NCBI GenBank assembly: GCA_043721915.1
Contig: JAYSPV010000051.1
Span: forward strand, 21,773-85,772
Direction of reading: 5' to 3'
From: UBA668 sp043721915
Lineage (GTDB): Bacteria > Actinomycetota > Acidimicrobiia > Acidimicrobiales > Ilumatobacteraceae
DNA length: 64,000 bases
The notes under the pieces are model-generated. The model saw nothing but the letters and a program-made list of their open reading frames with translations, searched no databases and was not told the origin of the DNA. Positions 40,639 through 49,268 of this stretch are shown in pieces; positions within the stretch are counted from its first letter, which is position 1, and each line of letters begins with the position of its first letter. A program made the position numbers and the translations under genes.

Positions 40639-42759
40639 TTACGCGCCAGCTTCCTCGGGTTCGGCGTCGTCGTGGGGGCGCAGTTGGACTCGTCGGAGCG
40701 TCTGTGCGTTGAGGGCGACGACGATGGTCGACAGGCTCATCAAGATGGCGCCGACTGCTGGTGCGAGCGTGATGCCGGCCCATGCAAGTGCGCCGGCGGC
40801 GAGTGGGATGGACACGATGTTGTAGCCGGCCGCCCAGGCGAGGTTCTGGCGCATCTTGCGGTACGACGCCCTCGACAACTTGATGACACCGACGACCGAG
40901 CGTGGGTCGTTGCCGGCGAGGACGACGCCTGCGGATTCGATGGCGACATCGGTGCCGGCACCGATCGCCAAGCCGACGTCGGCGCGGGCAAGGGCCGGGG
41001 CGTCGTTGACGCCGTCGCCGACCATTGCGACCTTGTAACCGCGGGCTTGTAGCTCGGCGACCTTGTTCTGCTTGTCTTCGGGGAGCACCTCGGCGAAGAC
41101 CTCATCGATCCCGAGCTCCGCGGCTACTGCGTCGGCGACCTGTCTGGCGTCGCCGGTGATCATCACGACTCGATCGATCCCGATGTGGTGAAGCTCGATG
41201 ACTGCTTGGCGGGCCTCGGGGCGGATCTTGTCCTCGAGTGCGATCGCGCCGATGATCTGGTCGTCTCGAACGAGATGCAGCACGGTTGCGCCACGGCTGA
41301 TCCATGTCTCGATGTCGCTGCGGATCGATTCGGGGATGGCGAGTGAACGTTCGCGGAGCAGGACGGGCCCGCCGATTGCGTAGCGGTGGCCGTCGATGAT
41401 TGCTTCGACGCCACGGCCGGTGATCGCTCGGAAGTCGGAGGCCTGGGCGACGTCGCCGTGTTCGCGTGCGGCTGTGACGATCGCTCGGGCCAGTGGGTGT
41501 TCGCTGTCCAGTTCGACACCACCTGCGAGGCGCAGGACCTCGTCGGTGGACATGTCGTGGCCGGCGACGCCGGTGACGACGTGGCGGCCCTCAGTCAGTG
41601 TGCCGGTCTTGTCGAACAGCACGGCGGTGATCGTGCGCATACGTTCCAGGGCGAGACGGTCCTTGACGAGGATGCCGTTGCGGGCCGAGAGGGCCGTGGA
41701 GATCGCGATGACGAGTGGGATGGCGAGGCCGAGCGCGTGCGGGCAGGCGATGACGAGAACCGTGACGGTGCTGGTGATGGCCTGGTCGGTGTCACCGGCG
41801 ATCGACCATGCGATGAAGGTGATCACCGCTGCCGCCGTCGCGATGTAGAACAACCATTTGGCGAACCGATCGGCCAGGACCTGGGCGCGACTGTTCGATG
41901 CTTGGGCTTCGGCAACGAGCCGTTGGATCCCGGCCAGCGCCGTGTTGTCGCCTACCGCGGAAATCCGGACCCGGATCGAGGAGTCGGTCGAGACGGTGCC
42001 AGCCACGACGCGATCGCCGACCGCCTTGAGCACTGCCTTCGATTCTCCGGTGATCATCGACTCGTCGAGCTCGGCTTCGCCGTCCTCGATCGTCCCGTCG
42101 GCCGGGACACGTCCACCGGCACGAACCAGCACCAGTTGGCCTTCGCGGAGTTCGCCCAGGGTGACGGTCCGCGTTGTGTCGTCCTCGATCACCTCGGCTT
42201 CGTCGGGGAGCATCGCTGCCAGAGCAGCGAGCGCACCTTGTGCTTGGCCGATTGCCTTCATCTCCTGCCAGTGGCCGAGCAACATGATCGTGACCAGAGC
42301 GGCCAGTTCCCACCAGAACTCGAGGTCGAACCAGCCAAGGCTCGACGCCATCGACGATGCCCACGCAACCGTGATCGCCATCGCGATCAGCAGCATCATC
42401 CCGGGTGCCCGGTCGCGTACTTCGTCGACGGCACCCTTGAGGAACGGCCAGCCACCCCAGAGGAACACGAACGTGCCCAGCACCGGGCCGACCCAGGCGA
42501 CGCCGGAGAGCTCGTAGCCGAACCAGTCCATGACCATCTCGCTCGTGGCGATGACCGGGAGCGAGATCACCAGGGTGAGCCAGAACCGTCGCCGGAACGT
42601 CTCCGGGTCGTGCCCCGCATGCTTGTCATGCCCTTCGTGTCCGGCATGGCTGCCAGGTGCGGTGTGTGCGTCGTGATCGTGGCCGCCGGAGTGGTGATCG
42701 TGGTCCGAGTGGGTCGCGTCCACTCCTGTTGGATGCTCATGCATGGAATTCGTACTCAT
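40639..42759 (-). CDS. copB: Copper-translocating P1B-type ATPase, CPH (CopB) class
   Basis: This 706-aa cation pump has a His/Asp-rich N-terminus (residues 1-50, repeats of HDHH, GGHDHD and GHEGHDKH) in place of CXXC domains. Features include an actuator loop LDESMITGESKA, the membrane ion site VLVIACPHALGLA (CPH, typical of CopB), the phosphorylation motif FDKTGTLTEG, ATP-binding DSEHPLARA and hinge VGDGVNDAPALA. CopB-class pumps export Cu(I)/Cu(II), sometimes Ag. The start is ATG 42759, just downstream of a CsoR-like operator. The cupredoxin gene lies upstream on the same strand, so they may share regulation. Confidence 0.93.
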   Translation of the reverse strand: MSTNSMHEHPTGVDATHSDHDHHSGGHDHDAHTAPGSHAGHEGHDKHAGHDPETFRRRFWLTLVISLPVIATSEMVMDWFGYELSGVAWVGPVLGTFVFLWGGWPFLKGAVDEVRDRAPGMMLLIAMAITVAWASSMASSLGWFDLEFWWELAALVTIMLLGHWQEMKAIGQAQGALAALAAMLPDEAEVIEDDTTRTVTLGELREGQLVLVRAGGRVPADGTIEDGEAELDESMITGESKAVLKAVGDRVVAGTVSTDSSIRVRISAVGDNTALAGIQRLVAEAQASNSRAQVLADRFAKWLFYIATAAAVITFIAWSIAGDTDQAITSTVTVLVIACPHALGLAIPLVIAISTALSARNGILVKDRLALERMRTITAVLFDKTGTLTEGRHVVTGVAGHDMSTDEVLRLAGGVELDSEHPLARAIVTAAREHGDVAQASDFRAITGRGVEAIIDGHRYAIGGPVLLRERSLAIPESIRSDIETWISRGATVLHLVRDDQIIGAIALEDKIRPEARQAVIELHHIGIDRVVMITGDARQVADAVAAELGIDEVFAEVLPEDKQNKVAELQARGYKVAMVGDGVNDAPALARADVGLAIGAGTDVAIESAGVVLAGNDPRSVVGVIKLSRASYRKMRQNLAWAAGYNIVSIPLAAGALAWAGITLAPAVGAILMSLSTIVVALNAQTLRRVQLRPHDDAEPEEAGA

Positions 42760-42769
42760 GAGTCCACCC

Positions 42770-42785
42770 TACCCCTAGGGGGTAT
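42770..42785. promoter_or_regulatory. CsoR-like copper operator upstream of copB
   Basis: TACCCCTAGGGGGTAT is a near-perfect palindrome of the type bound by CsoR-family copper repressors, which recognise ATACCCC/GGGGTAT arms. It starts 11 bp upstream of the copB ATG. No csoR gene is present in the window, so the regulator must be elsewhere. Confidence 0.6.
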
Positions 42786-42816
42786 ATTGTAAACGTCAGT
42801 GTGACGAGGTGCACCC

Positions 42817-43287
42817 TTACTCGACCGTGACCTCGATCTTCATGCCCGCTCGGTAGTGGCCGGGCTGATGGCAACCGACCTCGTAGGTGCCGGGCTCGGT
42901 GAACGTGTAAGAGAGCTCGCCGGAGTCGCCCGGCTGGACCGTGATGGCAGCCTGGTCCATCGAGTGGCCCGACCCATTGCTCATGTGGGCCATCTCGTCC
43001 TCGTGTTCCATCTGGGCGTCCGCGTCGCCGATGAACGCGTCGTGGGCGATCTTGCCGGTGTTGGTGAACCGGAAGTCGATCGTCTCGCCCGCCCCGACGG
43101 TGAGCGACGTCTGGTCGAACTTGATGTCCTCCATGGCGATGTCGACGGCCCTGGTCCCCTCGGGCGCCACGGCCGCATCAACTGTTGTGGCCGAACTCGA
43201 TTCACGAGTCTCTCCGCACGCGGCGACGAGCGCGCCCAGTGCCACGAGGGCGGCGATCAGGGGGAGGCGGTGAACTTTGTGCGTCAT
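42817..43287 (-). CDS. Cupredoxin-domain lipoprotein
   Basis: This 156-aa lipoprotein has a signal with lipobox LVAAC (Cys24) and a cupredoxin domain: SLTVGAGETIDFRFTNTG, KIAHDAFIGD (first His ligand) and TYEVGCHQPGHYRAGM with Cys, His and Met ligands of a type-1 copper site. A Met/His/Glu-rich insert (QMEHEDEMAHMSNGSGHSM) may recruit extra copper. The start is ATG 43287, with GAGGA 8 nt upstream; the longer frame is unnecessary. It probably binds copper at the cell surface next to CopB. Confidence 0.9.
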   Translation of the reverse strand: MTHKVHRLPLIAALVALGALVAACGETRESSSATTVDAAVAPEGTRAVDIAMEDIKFDQTSLTVGAGETIDFRFTNTGKIAHDAFIGDADAQMEHEDEMAHMSNGSGHSMDQAAITVQPGDSGELSYTFTEPGTYEVGCHQPGHYRAGMKIEVTVE

Positions 43288-43450
43288 TGGATGGTCCTCT
43301 TCTGGTTCTCGATCTGGGTGCGCCGGTGCACCCAGCTGTTCGAGCACTCTGGCCTTCCGGTGTGCAGAACGTGTGGAGGTCGGGTGAAGGCCGTCTGGTT
43401 TCGGCTCGCGTGCCCACTGGCGGGTCGCGGCCTCGTCGTAGAGTCGACCC

Positions 43451-44146
43451 GTGAGCGTGACCGTGCTGGTAGTCGAGGACGAGGTGAAGATTCGCGACCT
43501 CGTACGCCGCTATCTCGAACGCGAGGACCTCGCGGTGGTCACGACCGGTTCAGGCGCGGAGGCGATGTCGATCCTCGAGCGCGGTGGGATCGATCTGCTC
43601 GTACTCGACCTGAACCTGCCCGACGTCGCCGGCGAGACGATCGCCGCGGAGTTTGCCGGTCGGCTTCCGATCGTGATGCTGACCGCCAAGTCGGGGGAAG
43701 CAGACCGCATCCACGGCCTCGAGCTCGGTGCCGACGACTACCTGACCAAACCGTTCTCACCACGCGAACTCGTGCTGCGCGTGCAAGCCGTGCTTCGGCG
43801 TAGCGCTGTGTCGGCCGTCGACACGTCCGTCAGCTCGTTCGGTGGCGGGCAGCTCGTCATCGATGAGGTTCGGCACGAGGCGGCCATCTCAGGGGCCGTC
43901 GTCGAACTGACGCCGACCGAGTGGTCGCTGCTCACCGTATTGGCATCGTCGCCGGGCCGGGTGTTTTCGCGGAGTGAGTTGGTCAATCGGGTCCGTGGGT
44001 ACGAGTTCGACGGCTACGAACGGACCGTCGACTCGCACATCAAGAACCTGCGCCGCAAGATCGAGCCGAACCCCCATGATCCGACAGTGGTGGAGACCGT
44101 GCTCGGCGCGGGGTATCGGCTCGGCCTGTCGCGGGATCGGGTGTGA
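43451..44146 (+). CDS. OmpR-family response regulator (system 1, copper region)
   Basis: This 231-aa regulator has a receiver domain with the acidic pair ED (residues 9-10), phospho-acceptor Asp53 in LLVLDLNLPD, the Thr in MLTAKSG and Lys in TKPFSPREL. The winged-helix domain (LTPTEWSLLTVLASSPGRVF...GYEFDGYERTVDSHIKNLR) is of OmpR/PhoB type. The start is GTG 43451. It overlaps its sensor kinase as GTGA. The position between copper genes suggests a CopRS-like role. Confidence 0.92.
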   Translation: MSVTVLVVEDEVKIRDLVRRYLEREDLAVVTTGSGAEAMSILERGGIDLLVLDLNLPDVAGETIAAEFAGRLPIVMLTAKSGEADRIHGLELGADDYLTKPFSPRELVLRVQAVLRRSAVSAVDTSVSSFGGGQLVIDEVRHEAAISGAVVELTPTEWSLLTVLASSPGRVFSRSELVNRVRGYEFDGYERTVDSHIKNLRRKIEPNPHDPTVVETVLGAGYRLGLSRDRV

Positions 44147-45522
44147 CGGTGACACGTCGTCCGCTGCTGGGCCCGCTCGGTGTTCGTCTCGCGTTGGCGT
44201 TCCTGACGGTCGCTCTGGCGGCGGTCGCTGTGTTCGCCGTGCTGACGATGTTGTCGGCACGCAACGAGGTGTCGGGGCTCACCGACCGCCAGCGTGAGGA
44301 CGACTTGTCTGCCACGGCGATCGCAGCCGGTGATGCCTACCAGCGCGCAGATGGTTGGGCCAATGCGGATCTGGCTGGCGCGGCCGCGGTCGCGGCGAGG
44401 AGCCAGGCGACGCTGACCGTCGTCGACGCCAACGGCGATGTGGTCGCCGCCCCGACCGACGCGCTGGCGTCGATGATGATGCAGATGCACGGCCTCGCGT
44501 CGGTGGACACGCCGAGAGGCGACCCGGTCTCGGCCGCCGTGGTGGTCGACGGTCAACCCGTCGGAGCCGTGATGCTGCGGTTCCCCACGCAGGCGATGGC
44601 GGCTGAGCGCCACGTCCGCGACGCGCTCGCGAGAACCGCGATCCTGGGTGTCCTGATCGCTGCGGGGGTGGCGCTCGTCGTCGCGCTCTACGTGTCGGTC
44701 CGGGTGACTCGCCCCGTCACGGCGCTCACCACCGCCGCGGGTGACCTCGCTGCCGGCCGACGCGACACCCGGGTCGATACCGACGGCCCCGGCGAGTTGC
44801 GAACACTCGCCGAGGCGTTCAACGAGATGGCCGATCACCTCGACCGCGAAGACCGGCTCCGCCGCAATCTCGTTGCCGATGTCGCCCATGAGCTGCGCAC
44901 GCCGCTCGCGATCCTGCAAGGGTCGACCGAGGCGCTCCTCGACGGAGTCGACCAGCCGACGCCGGAAGTGCTCGGGTCGCTCAACGACGAGGTGACCCGC
45001 CTGCGACGCCTTGTCGGTGACCTGGAGACCCTGGCCGCCGCCGAAGCCGCTGGTCTGCGCCCTCGCACCGATCGGGTCGATCTCGCCGCGGTCGCTGTAT
45101 CTGCCGCTGACCTCCTGCGCCCCTTGGCCGACGACCGCGAGATCACGCTCACGGTCGACGCCGAGCCGGCAGCGGTCATCGGTGATGCCGATCGTCTGCA
45201 CCAGATCGCTGTCAACCTGATCGCCAATGCCGTGAAGTTCACCCCCGCCGGCGGTGCGATCACCATCAGCACCCGCTCGGACGGAACCACCGCGTCGCTC
45301 GAGGTGGTCGACAACGGCCCGGGCATCCCTGATCAGGACCTTCCGCACGTATTCGAACGTTTCTGGCGCGGCGTGAACGGCGACAAGGCCAGCGGCAGCG
45401 GCATCGGTCTCGCAGTCGTCGCCGAGCTGGTCGCCGTGCACCAGGGCACGGTGACCGCCGGCAACGTGTCGGGCGGGGGAGCGCGACTCACCGTCGCGAT
45501 GCCGGCGGCGCCCCCGCAGTAG
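44143..45522 (+). CDS. Sensor histidine kinase (system 1)
   Basis: This 459-aa membrane kinase has a helix at about residues 14-36 and an extracytoplasmic sensor of about 120 residues containing SMMMQMHGL, a Met-rich patch. A second helix is at 166-185, followed by HAMP and the dimerisation box VAHELRTPLAILQG. An N box with NLIANAVKFTP and G boxes DNGPGIP and GSGIGLAVV complete it. All catalytic features are intact. The Met patch would suit copper sensing (inference). It is coupled to the regulator. Confidence 0.92.
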   Translation: MTVTRRPLLGPLGVRLALAFLTVALAAVAVFAVLTMLSARNEVSGLTDRQREDDLSATAIAAGDAYQRADGWANADLAGAAAVAARSQATLTVVDANGDVVAAPTDALASMMMQMHGLASVDTPRGDPVSAAVVVDGQPVGAVMLRFPTQAMAAERHVRDALARTAILGVLIAAGVALVVALYVSVRVTRPVTALTTAAGDLAAGRRDTRVDTDGPGELRTLAEAFNEMADHLDREDRLRRNLVADVAHELRTPLAILQGSTEALLDGVDQPTPEVLGSLNDEVTRLRRLVGDLETLAAAEAAGLRPRTDRVDLAAVAVSAADLLRPLADDREITLTVDAEPAAVIGDADRLHQIAVNLIANAVKFTPAGGAITISTRSDGTTASLEVVDNGPGIPDQDLPHVFERFWRGVNGDKASGSGIGLAVVAELVAVHQGTVTAGNVSGGGARLTVAMPAAPPQ

Positions 45523-45618
45523 ACCCAAATGCGCGCGACGAAACCGCGCCGCGTACACATTGTCTCCATCCGCCCTCCACATCCGCAGCGCACCATGGTC
45601 CTCGTCCAAGGAGGAACC

Positions 45619-46002
45619 ATGAAGCCACAAATTCGAACACTCGGTGTCATCGGCGCCACGGTGGTGACCGCAGGGCTGGCGCTCGGGCTCTCGTTCACCG
45701 GCAGCTCCGCCGCCACCGGCACCAACCAAACCACCCCGCCGACGATCTCGATGCCGATGAGTCAGATGCCAGACATGGACTCGATGATGACCGGCGACCA
45801 CAGCGGGATGGCCGCGATGATGGGCTCCGCCGACATGTCGGCCATGCACTCGATGATGCACGAGATGATGAGGGGCACCATCGACGACGAGCACCGCGCC
45901 CAATGCGACGAGGCCCATGCCGCAATGACCGGCGCGATGACGACAGCGCCCGCCCAGGGGCAATCGCAACACGAGGCGCATCACGATGGGACAGAGTCAT
46001 GA
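45619..46002 (+). CDS. Secreted Met/His-rich putative copper-binding protein
   Basis: This 127-aa exported protein has a signal peptide (GVIGATVVTAGLALGLSFTG, cleavage near SSAA). The mature part is very rich in Met and His: MPMSQMPDMDSMMTGDH, MAAMMGSADMSAMHSMMHEMM, then QSQHEAHHDG. Such Met/His arrays bind Cu(I)/Cu(II) in periplasmic or surface chaperones. The start is ATG 45619, with AAGGAGGA 5 nt upstream, an unusually strong site. It heads a five-gene run of small envelope proteins, mostly coupled by ATGA. Confidence 0.82.
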   Translation: MKPQIRTLGVIGATVVTAGLALGLSFTGSSAATGTNQTTPPTISMPMSQMPDMDSMMTGDHSGMAAMMGSADMSAMHSMMHEMMRGTIDDEHRAQCDEAHAAMTGAMTTAPAQGQSQHEAHHDGTES

Positions 46003-46229
46003 ACCACCGTCACCATCTCGTGATGGTCGCCGCAGCTATCGGTCTCGCAGTGTGGTTCCTCGTCGCTGGCACCGGTGGCGCCGCCCTTGCCGGGCTGAGC
46101 CTGGCGCTGCTGATCTGCCCGCTGGTGATGGGCGCCGTGATGTGGCTGCTGATGCGCCAGCCCCGATCAGCACCTCAACAGCCCGCGGGTGACCCGCACA
46201 GCGAGCATGCATCGGCGGGACAGCGATGA
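45999..46229 (+). CDS. Small two-helix membrane protein (DUF2933-like)
   Basis: This 76-aa protein starts MNHRHHLVMVAAAIGLAVWF and has a second helix LALLICPLVMGAVMWLLMR, a Cys in the membrane, and a His-containing tail. Size, HxxH start and the CPLVM helix resemble DUF2933 proteins that accompany copper and heavy-metal genes. It overlaps the upstream gene as ATGA. The function is unknown. Confidence 0.7.
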   Translation: MNHRHHLVMVAAAIGLAVWFLVAGTGGAALAGLSLALLICPLVMGAVMWLLMRQPRSAPQQPAGDPHSEHASAGQR

Positions 46230-46681
46230 ACGCCCGACCGTGGTTGAAGATCGTCGGCCTCGAACTCGCAGTGCTCGCACTGATCGGGCTCGGCATCGTC
46301 GGACTGATCCGCGGTGCCAGCGGGCCCGACGCCGCTGACGCGGTGGCCGCCTCGCCGGTCGTGACGATCGACTTGTCGACCGTCACGCCGGCCATCGCCG
46401 ACGACTACCACTACGCCGCCGACCACCTCGCCGACCTGGCGCAGATCCCCTGCTACTGCGGCTGCGACCACAGCCTCGGCCACCGCAACCTCGCCGACTG
46501 CTACATGACCGCCACTGGTGCATGGGACGCCCATGCCTCGGGCTGCGCGGTCTGCGGCAACGAGACCGCGACGGCCCGCGAGCAACTCTCCGCCGGCGTG
46601 CCGATCGCCGATGTGCGCACCTCGATCATCGACCAATACGGACCACCCCCATCACTGTTCAGCTCTGGAGCATCGTCATGA
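46226..46681 (+). CDS. PCYCGC-motif membrane-anchored protein
   Basis: This 151-aa protein has one N-terminal helix (VGLELAVLALIGLGIVGLI) and an outer domain. LADLAQIPCYCGCDHSLGH holds the diagnostic PCYCGC motif, followed by LADCYMTATGAW and SGCAVCGNETA with a second Cys pair. PCYCGC proteins occur next to copper or sporulation-type genes in Gram-positives and probably bind metal through the Cys cluster. Both neighbours overlap by 4 nt. Confidence 0.85.
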   Translation: MNARPWLKIVGLELAVLALIGLGIVGLIRGASGPDAADAVAASPVVTIDLSTVTPAIADDYHYAADHLADLAQIPCYCGCDHSLGHRNLADCYMTATGAWDAHASGCAVCGNETATAREQLSAGVPIADVRTSIIDQYGPPPSLFSSGASS

Positions 46682-47235
46682 CCAACACCACCACCCGCCG
46701 CGTCGAACGCCGGCGCGCCCACCGCAACCACTGGATCCTCGGCATCGGCACCCTCACCGTCGTCGCTGTCATCACCGCGTTCGCCCTCACCAGTGGCGGA
46801 GCATCAGCCGACACAGCGGCGACGCGCACAGGTGAGACGAACTCGATGGGCATGCCGATCATCGCGACACCCGGCGTCGGCAGCGGCGTCGCCGAAGTCG
46901 ACGGGGTTGCCGCAACGCCCAGCCTGTGGGCCCTCGGACGCATCGCGCTGAACGTCGCTGTGCGACCCAATTGGACGTTCGAGAACACCGGTACCCAGGC
47001 CGTGACCCTCGGCACGCCTCACGTCGAGATCAAGGAGGGTTGCTGCCCCGGCGTCCTCACCTACACCGGCGCCACTACCCTCCAGCCCGACCAGTCCACC
47101 GAACTGACCTTCGAGCTGTCGATGCACCCCGGTATGGACGGCGCCCACGACATGACGCTCCACGTGCCGGTGCAGTACGCCGACGGCACCAACTCGGTCC
47201 TCGACCTGGCCGTCACCGGCGACTTCCGCGACTGA
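46678..47235 (+). CDS. Membrane-anchored protein with Ig-like domain and CC motif
   Basis: This 185-aa protein has a basic start, one helix (HWILGIGTLTVVAVITAFAL) and an outer beta-sandwich domain: WTFENTGTQAVTLGTPHVEI, KEGCCPGVLTYTG and TELTFELSMHPGMDGAHDM. The layout resembles DUF1573-like domains, which pack beside redox or metal partners. The adjacent Cys pair and the Met/His-containing loop fit metal handling. It is coupled to the PCYCGC gene by ATGA. The precise function is unknown. Confidence 0.72.
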   Translation: MTNTTTRRVERRRAHRNHWILGIGTLTVVAVITAFALTSGGASADTAATRTGETNSMGMPIIATPGVGSGVAEVDGVAATPSLWALGRIALNVAVRPNWTFENTGTQAVTLGTPHVEIKEGCCPGVLTYTGATTLQPDQSTELTFELSMHPGMDGAHDMTLHVPVQYADGTNSVLDLAVTGDFRD

Positions 47236-47296
47236 CGCGCGCCCGAACTGATCACAAGTCTCACGTACCCACAGAACACAACGAATGGAGGCCGTG

Positions 47297-47572
47297 ATGC
47301 ACGGCAACTGGAACTACGACATGCACGACGGATTCGGCTGGGGCTGGATCCCGATGGCAATGATGATGCTGCTCGTCTGGGGCGGCCTGATCTGGCTCGG
47401 TGTCGCGCTGCTCCGGCGCGCGGGCACTCACGAGCAGACGGCCGTGCCCGGCCCGCCGACTCCGCAGCCGCTGAACCCGCAGCAGATCCTCGCCGAACGT
47501 CTTGCACGCGGCGAGATCGAACCCGACGACTACCGCATCCGCCTTGAAGCACTCACTGTCGCACGACCGTGA
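47297..47572 (+). CDS. SHOCT-domain small membrane protein
   Basis: This 91-aa protein has a Trp/His-rich start (HGNWNYDMHDGFGWGW), one helix (IPMAMMMLLVWGGLIWLGVALL) and a C-terminal SHOCT motif (QILAERLARGEIEPDDYRIRLEAL). SHOCT modules end many small membrane proteins and mediate oligomerisation. ATG 47297 is preferred because GGAGG ends 5 nt upstream; ATG 47285 would add four residues. It closes the copper-region gene run. Confidence 0.85.
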   Translation: MHGNWNYDMHDGFGWGWIPMAMMMLLVWGGLIWLGVALLRRAGTHEQTAVPGPPTPQPLNPQQILAERLARGEIEPDDYRIRLEALTVARP

Positions 47573-47700
47573 GTTCGCAAAAGGCTTCCGACTCGCGAAG
47601 GGACCACCAGATCCACCGCCGATTCGTCACCGTCTCGTCGCATGGTCCGCTGGTGACGGATTCGCCGCTTTGCCAGGGCGGCTCGTCTCTCGTGGTTCCG

Positions 47701-48285
47701 TCAGTCGGCGGCCTCGGTGCCGCCTGCGTCCTTCTGAAGGGTGGTGGTCTGGACGGCGGAGTCGGTGGCGCTGACGGTGACGGCGACATCCAGCGCGTTG
47801 GTGTCGGTGTAATAGAGGCTGAAGTCGTTGACCGGGAAGTGGTCGGGCGCGCCGGTGTTGTCGAAGTGGGCGATGCGTTGCCCGCCGGCGGGGATGGTGA
47901 AGTCGGCGGGCAACCGGAGGTAGTAGTTCTCGGTCACGCTCGTGGCCGGATCCGTGAAGGTGTAGAAGATCTCGAAGCCCGAGAGCTCACTACTGCTGGT
48001 ATTGGTGAGCGCGATTTCCAGATGGTCGCTGACGGCCTTGCCGGCGCTATCGACGTTGTTCTCGACAAGTACGGAGTCGATCGTCAACGCCGGGACGGTG
48101 GAGCTGTTGGTGATCGGGTTGTCGGCGACCGGAAGGACCGGCCCGCCGGAGGGGGCTGTTGCCGCTTGGGTCGTAGGGGTGGCGGTCGACTTCCCGCCGC
48201 AGGCGGTAAGGGCGCCGCCACCGGCAAGAAGTGCAGCCGTGAGCAGCGCGGCGCGAAGGCGCTTGGTCTGGACGGTGGTGTTCAT
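47701..48285 (-). CDS. Lipoprotein linked to ABC exporter
   Basis: This 194-aa lipoprotein has a signal and lipobox ALTAC (Cys29), a short linker, then a beta-rich domain (HLEIALTNTSSSELSGFEIFYTF...FTIPAGGQRIAHFDN) like an Ig-type or DUF4352-like fold. No enzymatic motif is seen. Its ATG 48285 overlaps the upstream permease stop as ATGA, so it is the last gene of the ABC operon and is probably the surface partner or substrate-binding element. The longer frame upstream is not used. Confidence 0.78.
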   Translation of the reverse strand: MNTTVQTKRLRAALLTAALLAGGGALTACGGKSTATPTTQAATAPSGGPVLPVADNPITNSSTVPALTIDSVLVENNVDSAGKAVSDHLEIALTNTSSSELSGFEIFYTFTDPATSVTENYYLRLPADFTIPAGGQRIAHFDNTGAPDHFPVNDFSLYYTDTNALDVAVTVSATDSAVQTTTLQKDAGGTEAAD

Positions 48286-49268
48286 CGTGTTCCTTCGTTG
48301 GGGATGGTTGGTTGGTTGCGGAAGGTGCGGCGCAGGCCGGCGTAGAGGGCGGCGGAGTAGGCGATGAGCCACCCGATGTCGTTGCGTGTCTGTCCGAGCA
48401 GCCACGGGAGGCTGAAGGTGCGGTACCGCTCCTTGACGTCGGTCATCGCGAACGAGAAGCGTTCGAAGTGTTTGGCGAGCGACGCTTCTTCGGTCCAGGT
48501 GCGGATGCGTTCGTAGGTGGTGAAGTGGGTGAGGATCTGCACTTCGCCGTCGTGGCCGAGGCCGAGGGCTTTGAACAGGCCGCCGGGGATCTGGTTGTCG
48601 GCGTCCATGGTGTCGCCGATCTGGGGAAAGACGAGCACGACGATGAGCCAGATTCCGAGGGCGATCATCAGTCCGTTGGCAGCAACTCGGGACGTGGCTG
48701 TGGCGATCGCGCCGAGGCAGTAGAAGGCGCCCATATAGACGATCGCGGCGAGGTAGCCGAGGAACAGCTTGAGGGCTTGGGTGGCGTCGATCCAGTCGTG
48801 GCCGATGGTGCCGACGCAGACGATGCCGACGACAGCGGTGACGACGACGAGTGTCGCGATCACCCCGAGTGCCCCGAGGAGGCTGCCGGTGGCGAGTTCG
48901 CCGGAGGTGACGGGTCGGGAGCGGATCAGCGGCAGGGTCCGGTTGGTGCGTTCTCGGGAGACGGTGAGGTAGCCGAGGGCGATGGAAATGACTGCGCCGA
49001 TGATCTCGAGATACTCCATTGCGCCGCGCAGCAACGACAATGCAGCCAGGGGTGAGGGGGCGATGCGGCCGAGCCCACTGTTCTTCGCCGCGTCGACGTA
49101 GGCTTGATAATCGGCGAGTTTGCTGGCGTAGTCGACCGATGCGATGTACACGGAGACCGCGGTGACGGTGACGAGGATGCCGAGCAGGACGATCAGGATC
49201 CTGCTGCGCACGGCAGAGCGATACTCGTGGCGGGCGAGGGTGAAGATGCGGTTGGTCGAGTCACTCAC
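48282..49268 (-). CDS. ABC transporter permease 1 (ABC-2/NosY type)
   Basis: This 328-aa permease has six helices: the first after FTLARHEYRSAVRSR, the last before GLRRTFRNQP. A large loop after helix 1 (YASKLADYQAYVDAAKN) and another between helices 5 and 6 face outside. GYLTVSRERTNRTLPLIRSRPVTSGEL is the coupling region typical of ABC-2 and NosY-like permeases. It partners the ATPase and the second permease. It overlaps both neighbours slightly. Confidence 0.87.
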   Translation of the reverse strand: MSDSTNRIFTLARHEYRSAVRSRILIVLLGILVTVTAVSVYIASVDYASKLADYQAYVDAAKNSGLGRIAPSPLAALSLLRGAMEYLEIIGAVISIALGYLTVSRERTNRTLPLIRSRPVTSGELATGSLLGALGVIATLVVVTAVVGIVCVGTIGHDWIDATQALKLFLGYLAAIVYMGAFYCLGAIATATSRVAANGLMIALGIWLIVVLVFPQIGDTMDADNQIPGGLFKALGLGHDGEVQILTHFTTYERIRTWTEEASLAKHFERFSFAMTDVKERYRTFSLPWLLGQTRNDIGWLIAYSAALYAGLRRTFRNQPTIPNEGTR

